64,000 nt of DNA from Betaproteobacteria bacterium (GTDB lineage: Bacteria; Pseudomonadota; Gammaproteobacteria; Burkholderiales; Casimicrobiaceae): assembly GCA_016861105.1 (NCBI GenBank), contig BOKS01000014.1, forward strand, positions 62,001 to 126,000. Reading direction: 5' to 3'. Shown piece by piece: positions 9,197 to 15,729 of this stretch (positions are counted from its first letter, which is position 1; each line of letters starts with the position of its first letter). A program made the position numbers and the translations under genes. A model generated the notes under the pieces. That model was not told where the DNA came from and searched no databases. It saw only the letters and a list, made by a program, of their open reading frames with translations.

Positions 9197-9432
9197 CCCG
9201 ATGCTGTCGGGTTTCGCACCCCGGCGGATTCAATAGCGCGCGGGACTTGGCATCCCCGCTGTGATGCGTCGGGTGGGACTCCCGACAGCGGAAACACCGG
9301 CAAGTAGCAGTCGCGGCGGGATCACCGGCCAAGCAAGAAGTTGACGGCAGCCGGCCCGCCAAGGACCAAGTGAACGCGGTGCAAGTGCGAGGTTCATCGC
9401 CTCGCGTTTGTATCGGCTCGCTTGGTCTTTTT
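9197..9432 (+). ncRNA. Putative structured regulatory RNA of the element
   Basis: From the promoter at 9163-9190, a transcript of about 235 nt would end at a U-run after a closed stem. Its 5' end offers two competing pairings: CCCGA (9197-9201) with TCGGG (9207-9211), or GCTGTCGGG (9203-9211) with CCCGACAGC (9281-9289). No good protein-coding frame is present. The place, between integrase and AlpA gene upstream of the replication gene, is like that of regulatory RNA in phage P4-type satellites, where a small RNA controls early transcription by termination. The function is an analogy, not shown. Confidence 0.45.
9364..9432 (+). terminator. Rho-independent-like terminator before alpA
   Basis: GACCAAG (9364-9370) pairs perfectly with CTTGGTC (9421-9427), which is followed by five T's and TTTG. 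An inner stem GCGAGG/CCTCGC (9387-9405) lies in the loop. The long loop makes it unlike a textbook terminator, but the stem-plus-T-run layout is clear. If read through is regulated, alpA and the genes after it depend on it. Confidence 0.45.
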
Positions 9433-9476
9433 GTTTGTTGCGCCACGCGAGCCTCTTGGATCGAGAGGGCTACACC

Positions 9477-9701
9477 GTGGCGAACAACACAATTCCCGAA
9501 GTCGGCTTCCTGCGCCTCGCGCAGATCATCGGCAACCCGAAGGCCGATCCACCGATTCCGCCGATCATCCCGGTAAAGAAATCCTGCTGGTGGGACGGCG
9601 TGCGATCGGGCCGGTTTCCGCGTCCCGTCAAGCTCGACGGCGGGCGGGGCACCTTCTGGCGCGTCGAGGATATTCGCGCGTTCATCGAGCGGGCGAGGTG
9701 A
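9477..9701 (+). CDS. AlpA-family DNA-binding regulator / excisionase-like
   Basis: A 74-residue protein of the AlpA/MerR-like winged-helix group that regulates excision in P4-type islands. The motif KKSCWWDGVRSGRFPRPVKL (structured turn and recognition helix) and GTFWRVEDIRAFIERAR are diagnostic. GTG is chosen as start because GAGAGG lies 8 bases upstream; a more upstream ATG would add unlike residues. An insert PKADPPIPPIIPV sits before the motif, common in this subfamily. It is followed four bases later by the next small gene. Confidence 0.85.
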   Translation: MANNTIPEVGFLRLAQIIGNPKADPPIPPIIPVKKSCWWDGVRSGRFPRPVKLDGGRGTFWRVEDIRAFIERAR

Positions 9702-9704
9702 TCC

Positions 9705-9902
9705 ATGCTCGCCCAAAACGACTGCGCCCCGACCTGTGGGAAGGCCGAGGCGCGGGGCAAAGCCAAGACTGACGATGCGATCCTAGCGCACGACGCCGCG
9801 GCAGGCAAGGCGGTGGCCGTGATGCTCTACAACCTGGGCGCGCGATCCCTAGAGGAAACGCAGGCCGCGTTCGCACGGCATCCCGAGTGGCGGGGGGCAT
9901 GA
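9705..9902 (+). CDS. Small conserved-position island protein
   Basis: A 65-residue protein, MLAQNDCAPTCGKAEARGKA with LYNLGARSLEETQAAFARHP near the end. Ribosome site GAGGTGAT precedes the ATG with correct spacing and the gene is packed between the AlpA gene and the primase gene (its TGA overlaps the primase start region). The domain is not recognised. It probably belongs to the replication or regulation module. Confidence 0.55.
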   Translation: MLAQNDCAPTCGKAEARGKAKTDDAILAHDAAAGKAVAVMLYNLGARSLEETQAAFARHPEWRGA

Positions 9903-12760
9903 TGCGCGACGCTATCGAGCAATTCCGAGACAGCATTCGTGCGGCGGGCCTGACGCCACCGGACGCGATCATTGACGACGGCAAGCTGCGGCGCTTCGCC
10001 AGCAACGGGAAGCGCGGCGACGATGCCGGTTGGTACGTTTTCCACGCGAACGGAATCGCGGCCGGAAGCTTCGGCGATTGGCGCACCGGCGTTTCTGAAA
10101 CGTGGCGGGCCGACATCGGCCGCACCCTGACCGCAAGCGAGGAAGCTGCGCACCCGGCGAAGGCGGAAGCAATGCGGAAGCAATGCGAAGCCGACGAAGC
10201 CGAGGGCCACGCCAAGGCGGCGGAACAGGCGGCGGCAAGATGGCAGGAATCGCCCCCCGCAACCGCCGATCATCCCTACCTGAAGCGCAAGTGCGTCAAG
10301 CCGCACGGTACGCGAGTGGGCCGGGATGGGTGGCTGTTGATTCCGATGCGCGACGCAAGCGGCAAGCTCTGGAACGTCGAGCGGATCGCGCCGGCCAAGC
10401 CTGACGACGGCGGCGGCGACAAGAGAGGGCTTTATCGGGGGCGGCGCACCGGCTGCTATTACAGCATCGGCGGTATCGGCGGCGCGGCGGCGTTGTGCAT
10501 CGTTGAAGGTTTCGCAACCGGGGCCACGGTTCACGAAGCGACCGGCTATCCGGTGGCCGTGGCATTCAACGCCGGGAATCTGTTGCCGGTGGCGAAGGCG
10601 CTACGCGACAAATTCCCCGACTTGCCGTTGATTCTCTGCGCCGACGACGACGCGCGCACCGACGGGAACCCCGGCATGACGAAGGCCACCGAAGCGGCGC
10701 GGGCTGTCGGCGGGCTGGTGGCGATGCCCGACTTCGGCGCTGATCGTCCCGACGGTGCATCCGACTTCAACGACTTGGCGGCGGCGCGGGGGCTGGAAGC
10801 CGTGAATCGCGCTATAGCGAGCGCGGCAGCGTCGGTAGTGGGTAGCGATCCACCGGCCACCGAAAACGGCGCAGCGGGCGATTCCGCCGTGCCTGACGAG
10901 GCTAGCGGGCTGGCGTTGCCGCATGACGGTGTAACGGGTGTAACGGGTGTGCAGGCCAATGGCGACGCGGCTTCCCGCGTTACACCGGACGCCGATCAAG
11001 GTGTAACAGGTGTAACGCCCGACGGCAGAAGCCCGATCCCCGACGAGGCGGGACGCCCCGCCTTCCGCGTCTTTGACGACTTCAAGGAACACGGCGGCAG
11101 GAAGTACCCGCCGGGTGTCTGGTACTTCGGCATCAAGGCCGGGAAGGGCGACACCCCGCCGACTCCGACAGACACCCGCATCTGTTCACCCTTGCACGTC
11201 GAGGCGGTGACATTCGACGGGCAGGACAACAATTTCGGCCGATTGCTACGGTTCCGCAACACGCTCGGGCGGTGGCGGGAATGGGCGATGCCGATGGAAC
11301 TGCTACGGGCGTCGGGCGACGAGCTACGCGGAGAACTGCTGGCGATGGGCGTGGAAATCGACCCATCGGCGAAAACGCTGTTGGCGAACTACCTGCAGGC
11401 GACGCCGCCGAAGCGCCGGATGCGCTGCGCCCTTCAAGTCGGCTGGTGCGACGGTTCCTTTGTACTGCCGGATGCGGTGATCGGGCCGAGGGCGTCGGGC
11501 GTGATCTTCCAAAGCGGCGAGCGGGGTCACGATGAACACACAAAGGCCGGGACGCTGGCCGGGTGGCAGACGGAAATCGCGGCGCGGGCTATCAGCAACC
11601 CGTTGCTGTTGCTGGCGCTGTCGGCATCGTTCGCGGGACCGCTGCTGTCGCGATGCAACGCCGAGGGCGGCGGAATTCACTTGGTCGGCGATTCGTCCAC
11701 CGGCAAGACAACGGTGATCGAGGCGGCGTGCGCGACCTGGGGCGGGCCGAACTATCGCCGAAGCTGGCGGGCGACCGCGAACGGGATGGAAGGCGCGGCG
11801 GCGCTGTTCAATGATTGCCTCTTGGCGTTGGACGAAATCAGCGAATGCGACCCGCGCGAAGTGGGCGCGATTGTGTATGCGCTCGGCAACGGTCGCGGCA
11901 AGCAACGCGCGAACCGGCTCGGCAGTGCGCGCGGGGTGACGCGCTGGCGCTGTTACATTCTGTCGAGCGGCGAACGCACGATTGCGACCGCGATGCAGGA
12001 AGGCGGGCACCGGGCGAAGGCCGGTCAATCCATTCGGTTGCTCGACATTCCGGCGGCCCGAGCGTATGGCGCGTGGGATGACTTGCACGGCGCGGCGACC
12101 GGGGCGGCGTTTGCCGACGCGATCAAGCGGGCGGCGGTAACGCATCACGGCCACGCCGGGCGGGCGTTCCTTGAGCGGTTGACCCGCGACGACCGCGACT
12201 ATTGCGGGCTGCTGGAACGGATCAAGGCATTACCCGCATTCTCTGCCGAGGGTGGCGAGGGGCAGGACAAACGCGCGGCGGCGCGGTTTGCGCTGGTGGC
12301 GCTTGCCGGGGAAGTGGCGACCGAATACGGCTTGACCGGCTGGCCGGAAGGCGCCGCGATCCACGCGGCGGCGGAAGGCTTCAAGGCATGGCAAGGCTTG
12401 CGTGGGCGCGGCAACGACGAGCGGCGGCAAATCCTTGACCGGGTTTCCGGTTTCCTTGAGCGGCACGGCGATGCGCGCTTTTCCAATGCCGAAGATAGCG
12501 AGGAAAGCCCGGTCCGAGACCGGGCAGGATGGTGGCGTGACAGCTCCGAGGGCCGCGTCTATCTGTTCACGGCGGAAGGCATGCGGGAAGCCGTGAAAGG
12601 CTTTGACTTCAATAGGGCGCTTGAAGCCTTGCAGGAAGCGGGCGCATTGCCTGCGCCGGAAGCCGACGGCAAGCGATCCACGCCGCAGCGGTTCGCGGGG
12701 CGGTTGGTGCGTGTCTATCCGATCCACGATGCCAAGCTCGGGGTAAGCCATGGGGCTTGA
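9902..12760 (+). CDS. Primase-helicase: Toprim + DUF927 P-loop ATPase
   Basis: Likely replication protein of the element. The 952-residue protein has an N-terminal primase-like part with HPYLKRKCVKPHG and PMRDASGKLWNVERI, a Toprim domain at about residues 195-300 (ALCIVEGFATGATVHEATG, LILCADDDA), a variable linker (~320-375) made largely of Gly-Val-Thr repeats, and a DUF927 helicase-like ATPase at about 390-720 with Walker A GDSSTGKTT (~596) and Walker B LALDEISE (~640). ATG 9902 is preferred to 9899 because GGGGG lies at a usable distance. Its linker DNA is made of iteron-like 9-mers. P4 alpha protein combines primase, helicase and iteron binding in a similar way. Confidence 0.88.
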   Translation: MRDAIEQFRDSIRAAGLTPPDAIIDDGKLRRFASNGKRGDDAGWYVFHANGIAAGSFGDWRTGVSETWRADIGRTLTASEEAAHPAKAEAMRKQCEADEAEGHAKAAEQAAARWQESPPATADHPYLKRKCVKPHGTRVGRDGWLLIPMRDASGKLWNVERIAPAKPDDGGGDKRGLYRGRRTGCYYSIGGIGGAAALCIVEGFATGATVHEATGYPVAVAFNAGNLLPVAKALRDKFPDLPLILCADDDARTDGNPGMTKATEAARAVGGLVAMPDFGADRPDGASDFNDLAAARGLEAVNRAIASAAASVVGSDPPATENGAAGDSAVPDEASGLALPHDGVTGVTGVQANGDAASRVTPDADQGVTGVTPDGRSPIPDEAGRPAFRVFDDFKEHGGRKYPPGVWYFGIKAGKGDTPPTPTDTRICSPLHVEAVTFDGQDNNFGRLLRFRNTLGRWREWAMPMELLRASGDELRGELLAMGVEIDPSAKTLLANYLQATPPKRRMRCALQVGWCDGSFVLPDAVIGPRASGVIFQSGERGHDEHTKAGTLAGWQTEIAARAISNPLLLLALSASFAGPLLSRCNAEGGGIHLVGDSSTGKTTVIEAACATWGGPNYRRSWRATANGMEGAAALFNDCLLALDEISECDPREVGAIVYALGNGRGKQRANRLGSARGVTRWRCYILSSGERTIATAMQEGGHRAKAGQSIRLLDIPAARAYGAWDDLHGAATGAAFADAIKRAAVTHHGHAGRAFLERLTRDDRDYCGLLERIKALPAFSAEGGEGQDKRAAARFALVALAGEVATEYGLTGWPEGAAIHAAAEGFKAWQGLRGRGNDERRQILDRVSGFLERHGDARFSNAEDSEESPVRDRAGWWRDSSEGRVYLFTAEGMREAVKGFDFNRALEALQEAGALPAPEADGKRSTPQRFAGRLVRVYPIHDAKLGVSHGA
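10928..11017 (+). repeat. Iteron-like cluster 1 (GGTGTAAC[A/G])
   Basis: Tandem 9-mers GGTGTAACG at 10928 and 10937 and a degenerate GGTGTGCAG at 10946; an inverted copy CGTTACACC at 10978; then GGTGTAACA at 11000 directly followed by GGTGTAACG at 11009. Nine bases is three codons, so the repeats also encode Gly-Val-Thr. Whether they are kept for the DNA or the protein cannot be told from one sequence. Confidence 0.6.
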
Positions 12761-13346
12761 TGCATTGTTGGCGACGCTGGAACGGCGCGAGGCTGTTACA
12801 CCTGTTACCCCGCGTCACCCTACCGGTGTAACGACGAAAGCCGCGCCAAATCAGGCTTGCACACCAGTTACACCTGTTACATCGATTAGCGACGAAGCCG
12901 GGACAAGCGTAACCGGTGCGGGGATCGAGCCAATGCCGGAACCGTCCCGGCGGGTAGCGACTCCGAGGGAAGCGGCGGAACTGCGCGCGATGATTGGGGC
13001 AGTCCTCGCCGACGGATCGGACGATGACCGCGCCGAGGCGCTTGCGGTGGCGCTGGCCGACGTTGACGCAGCGTTGATCTGCTACAGGTCATTGACGAGC
13101 GTGGGCAGCGATCCCCGGATGCGCCGTTGTATCGACTGCGCCGGCTACTCATGGGCCACCGGAAAGTGCTTGCCGGCGGCGAAGGGCGCGAGCTTCGGCG
13201 ACGGAGTGGCTTTGTCTCGGAGCTATGCTCCGCCATCGCTTCAGGCGTTGCGCTGCGCGGGTTTCCTACCCCTGCCCGACGATCCCGACCAGCGAGCCGG
13301 GGCGGATCGTTGGCCGTTCCTGTTGGAGAGAGGAAAGTCGCAATGA
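12750..13346 (+). CDS. Hypothetical protein with C-terminal Cys motif
   Basis: A 198-residue protein whose ATG overlaps the end of the primase gene. The first third is a Val-Thr-Pro repeat region encoded by the second iteron-like cluster. The C-terminal part contains RRCIDCAGYSWATGKCLPA and LQALRCAGFLPLPDD, a CxxC...C...C pattern that looks like the small zinc-binding module found at the end of several phage and plasmid proteins. The middle (ATPREAAELRAMIGAVLADG) is helical. Function unknown; co-transcription with the primase suggests a replication accessory role. Confidence 0.6.
   Translation: MGLDALLATLERREAVTPVTPRHPTGVTTKAAPNQACTPVTPVTSISDEAGTSVTGAGIEPMPEPSRRVATPREAAELRAMIGAVLADGSDDDRAEALAVALADVDAALICYRSLTSVGSDPRMRRCIDCAGYSWATGKCLPAAKGASFGDGVALSRSYAPPSLQALRCAGFLPLPDDPDQRAGADRWPFLLERGKSQ
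12794..12883 (+). repeat. Iteron-like cluster 2
   Basis: TGTTACACC (12794) followed directly by TGTTACCCC (12803); GGTGTAACG (12825); then AGTTACACC (12866) followed directly by TGTTACATC (12875). These are mostly the reverse complement of the 9-mers in cluster 1, again in tandem pairs with a 9-bp period, but read in another gene and giving a different peptide (Thr-Pro-Val). Confidence 0.6.
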
Positions 13347-14005
13347 CGAGGAAGAAGCAACCAGCGCCAACCCAGGCGCAAGGTTTCCCGCGCAAGTCCG
13401 TGCCCGTCAAACCTGGCGCCTCGGAGCGCGAAACAGCGCAGAACGTTGCCGACGTTCTGACTTCGCCAGAACTTGCGGCCTACCGGGTAATCAACGGGGC
13501 CGAACTGAAATCGGGCATGGGCGAACACATCGACGTGCCATCGCTGATGGCGAAGCTACGTGATCAGGCAGCGTCGGTGAATAGCGGATGCTTGGCACAG
13601 GCCGAGGCGATGCTGATGAATCAGGCGACCGCCCTTCAGAGCTTGTTCGCGCGGCTGGCCGAGCGGGCAATGGGCCACACGACCATTCCCGGCTTCGACG
13701 CCAACATGCGCATGGCCCTGCGCGCTCAGTCACAGTGCAGGTGCACGCTTGAAACGCTGGCGACGATCAAGAACCCGCCTATCGTCTACGCGCGGCAGGC
13801 GAACGTCACCACGGGGCCGCAACAGATCAACAACGGCATGGCGGCACGCCCGCGCGCGCGGCAAATCGTATCCGAGCAGAACGAACTATTGGAGGCGCCG
13901 AATGACGAACGGATGGACACCCGCCCGGCGGGCCCGGCAGGCACAAGCGATCAGGCGATGGAAGCCATGGGAGCGGTCAACGGGACCGACGACCCCCGGA
14001 GGTAA
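13343..14005 (+). CDS. Conserved mobile-island protein of unknown function
   Basis: A 220-residue protein starting MTRKKQPAPTQAQGF with AGAGAGG upstream; ATGA overlap with the gene before. The middle is helical and conserved in character (GCLAQAEAMLMNQATALQSL, MALRAQSQCRCTLETLATIK, then NPPIVYARQANVTTGPQQIN). From memory, proteins with the NPP.V.ARQAN..GPQQ.NN pattern occur in proteobacterial prophages and islands without assigned function. Its last 104 bases also encode the start of the next gene in another frame. Confidence 0.7.
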   Translation: MTRKKQPAPTQAQGFPRKSVPVKPGASERETAQNVADVLTSPELAAYRVINGAELKSGMGEHIDVPSLMAKLRDQAASVNSGCLAQAEAMLMNQATALQSLFARLAERAMGHTTIPGFDANMRMALRAQSQCRCTLETLATIKNPPIVYARQANVTTGPQQINNGMAARPRARQIVSEQNELLEAPNDERMDTRPAGPAGTSDQAMEAMGAVNGTDDPRR

Positions 14006-14090
14006 AGCTCGCGTTGCTCGCAATGCCTACAAAGGCGGGCATCGCATACTCTTGCGCGAGCTCGCTCGGTTGCTGCGGTCACTGCCCTAG
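13902..14090 (+). CDS. Small conserved island protein (out-of-frame overlap)
   Basis: A 62-residue basic protein, MTNGWTPARRARQAQAIRRW ... PWERSTGPTTPGGKARVARN then AYKGGHRILLRELARLLRSL. A perfect GGAGG lies six bases before the ATG. The first 104 bases overlap the end of the previous gene in a different frame. The pattern W.P..R..Q...IR.W.PWE.STGP.T..GKA..RNA.KGG is one I associate with small proteins of mobile islands. A second, frameshifted copy sits near the right end of this element (19327-19552), which confirms the frame is a real gene. Confidence 0.75.
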   Translation: MTNGWTPARRARQAQAIRRWKPWERSTGPTTPGGKARVARNAYKGGHRILLRELARLLRSLP

Positions 14091-14183
14091 GGCGGCCGGC
14101 TGACCACCGCCCTGGGATCGCCTGGTACTTACTTAGGTCGTGCACAGACCGACAAACGGACAAGGCGCGTACCGTTCGAAGGA

Positions 14184-15374
14184 ATGCACTCGAACGAGTC
14201 AACGGCTATGGCCACGCTCCAAGTCTACCTCGACAGCAGCGACTTCTCTCGCCTCAGCGAACCGACCGAAGAGTTTGCTTCAGTTAGGCGCCAGTTGGAG
14301 ACGCTGGTAGCGTCCCGATCGATACAGCTGAGATTGAGCGCGGTACACGTCTTGGAGGGCGCTCCTACAATGCCCGCCCATTTGGGCAGAGGCCGCGCGC
14401 GCTTTGACTGTATGCGAAGCCTCTGCGGCGCTCATACCCTAATCGCTCCCGATGATCTGATTAAGCGGGAAGCGCAGATGCTCTATGGAACACCGTACGA
14501 GCAACTGCCTCCTCTAATGAGGGATGACGGAAACTGGTTGCCGAGTCATATCGAAGAGTTAGAGTTCCCCACCCGGAAGCAGCTCGTGCGTGAGATGCTG
14601 GTTGGGATGCCGCGCGATCACCGTCGTCGAGTGAAGCGCTCATTGTTCACACCGACTGGTGAATTGTCGGAAAGAGCCAGCAGGCTGCTTTCTGTTTTCG
14701 CCATACCTTTTGCAGAGCAAGTCTCGCGGCGATACCCGCTGACCCAACGGGCACGCGAGCACGTTATAGGGTACGTGAGAGGCACATTCGGCGGCTCTAA
14801 AGCCGCCCAGGAGGTGCTGACGTCGATCCGCGATCTCGAAGTGTTATCGACGTGGTTACAGGTCAACTGGACCGAGGTCAGCCCGCTAACCTCGTACATC
14901 AGGGATATGGCCGAAGGTCTGACGGAACGCCTGACGGAGACGGCAGCCGAACTCAAAAGACTACGAAGCGCCCAGGGAGATACGGTGCTCCCGCAGAAGC
15001 ACGTGGCCGACATTCACAAGGCCGCCTACGACCAGGCACGCAACGACTTCCCGCTAGAGATGGCAAGAAGGATGTTGAATGCGGACGCATTGCCTCACCG
15101 AGCGCGCCTCGACATGGCTCCCTCGCTACGCGTAGCCGGCAACATTCTTTTCGCCATCGGACTTTCTGCTTCCTTGCCGACTAACGCTCGGCCGCTCAAG
15201 TCGAGCGATCCTATCGACGCACTGCACGCCCTCTACCTACCTCACGTAGACCTATTTCGGGCCGATGCTTTTATGGCTGATCTGATCAAGAAGGTTGCAC
15301 CAGAATTCGCCAGCGGCGTTGTTTCTTCGCTTCACGCACTACCGTCATCGATACAGGCCCGCATGGAGGCGTAA
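14184..15374 (+). CDS. Putative PIN-like nuclease with large insert
   Basis: A 396-residue protein at the start of the less GC-rich cargo. The N-terminus YLDSSDFSRLS places paired Asp residues at the end of the first strand, as in PIN-fold RNases; LSAVHVLEGA supplies an acidic residue, and near the C-terminus DPIDALHALYLPHVDLFRAD gives the further Asp residues expected in the PIN active site. Between them lies a helical insert of about 230 residues with no recognised domain. ATG 14184 is used; ATG 14208 (MATLQVYLDSS) is equally possible, as neither has good ribosome-site spacing. The nuclease call is from motif pattern only; the substrate is unknown. Confidence 0.55.
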   Translation: MHSNESTAMATLQVYLDSSDFSRLSEPTEEFASVRRQLETLVASRSIQLRLSAVHVLEGAPTMPAHLGRGRARFDCMRSLCGAHTLIAPDDLIKREAQMLYGTPYEQLPPLMRDDGNWLPSHIEELEFPTRKQLVREMLVGMPRDHRRRVKRSLFTPTGELSERASRLLSVFAIPFAEQVSRRYPLTQRAREHVIGYVRGTFGGSKAAQEVLTSIRDLEVLSTWLQVNWTEVSPLTSYIRDMAEGLTERLTETAAELKRLRSAQGDTVLPQKHVADIHKAAYDQARNDFPLEMARRMLNADALPHRARLDMAPSLRVAGNILFAIGLSASLPTNARPLKSSDPIDALHALYLPHVDLFRADAFMADLIKKVAPEFASGVVSSLHALPSSIQARMEA

Positions 15375-15535
15375 GGGAGCCGGGCGCCGCCACGCGCCCG
15401 CCCCGCGCGCGGTCGGTCAGCATGTTGCGCTTTCTCCGACCCTTGGACCGTACATGCACCGCCGGTACACCGTGTCCCGTACCGCGAGCGCTATCATCGG
15501 ACGCGGCGACCTACGCGGAAAAGCAATGCGGGGCG

Positions 15536-15566
15536 AAAAAAAGACGGCACGCGTACGCGTGCCGTC
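15536..15566 (-). terminator. Rho-independent terminator (minus strand)
   Basis: A perfect 24-bp palindrome at 15543-15566 (arms GACGGCACGCG / CGCGTGCCGTC around TA) is followed, on the minus strand, by seven T's (15536-15542). On the plus strand there is no T-run after it. No minus-strand protein gene lies close enough to need it, which points to the small RNA. Confidence 0.75.
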
Positions 15567-15677
15567 AGTATAGTCGGGGTGGAAGAGATAGCGGGAACAC
15601 GCCCAGACCTATAACCCCTTGCCCCTTCTCATAGCCATTCTGGCGCTTGGCACTCAACCAAGCCCATTGGAATCGAG
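15536..15677 (-). ncRNA. Putative small RNA divergent from the HEPN gene
   Basis: A near-consensus promoter and a strong terminator, both on the minus strand, bound a transcript of about 140 nt. Its 5' part can form a stem GCTTGG/CCAAGC with a 7-nt loop (15645-15663). The only frames inside are very short (for example MGLVECQAPEWL, without a ribosome site), so it is probably non-coding. It starts about 50 bp from the HEPN gene start and runs away from it. It could be an RNA partner or regulator of the HEPN or PIN protein; no partner is demonstrated. Confidence 0.5.
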
Positions 15678-15683
15678 GTAGGA

Positions 15684-15712
15684 ATCCTATAGCAACACGG
15701 TCCTTTTGTCAA
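15684..15712 (-). promoter_or_regulatory. Strong promoter for the small RNA
   Basis: On the minus strand, TTGACA (15707-15712) and TAGGAT (15684-15689) are exactly 17 bp apart, giving a perfect -35 and a good -10. Transcription would begin near 15677. It lies in the short gap before the plus-strand HEPN gene, so polymerase here could also affect that gene's promoter. Confidence 0.65.
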
Positions 15713-15729
15713 CCTGCTTGGTGTAACCC

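Noticed and set aside
10928..11017. Direct repeats considered as a CRISPR-like array
   Set aside because: Units are 9 bp with no regular spacers and lie within a coding frame; no cas genes are present anywhere in the window.
15543..15566. The 24-bp palindrome as an operator or plus-strand terminator
   Set aside because: A T-run is found only on the minus-strand side, which fits a minus-strand terminator; an operator role is possible but has less support.
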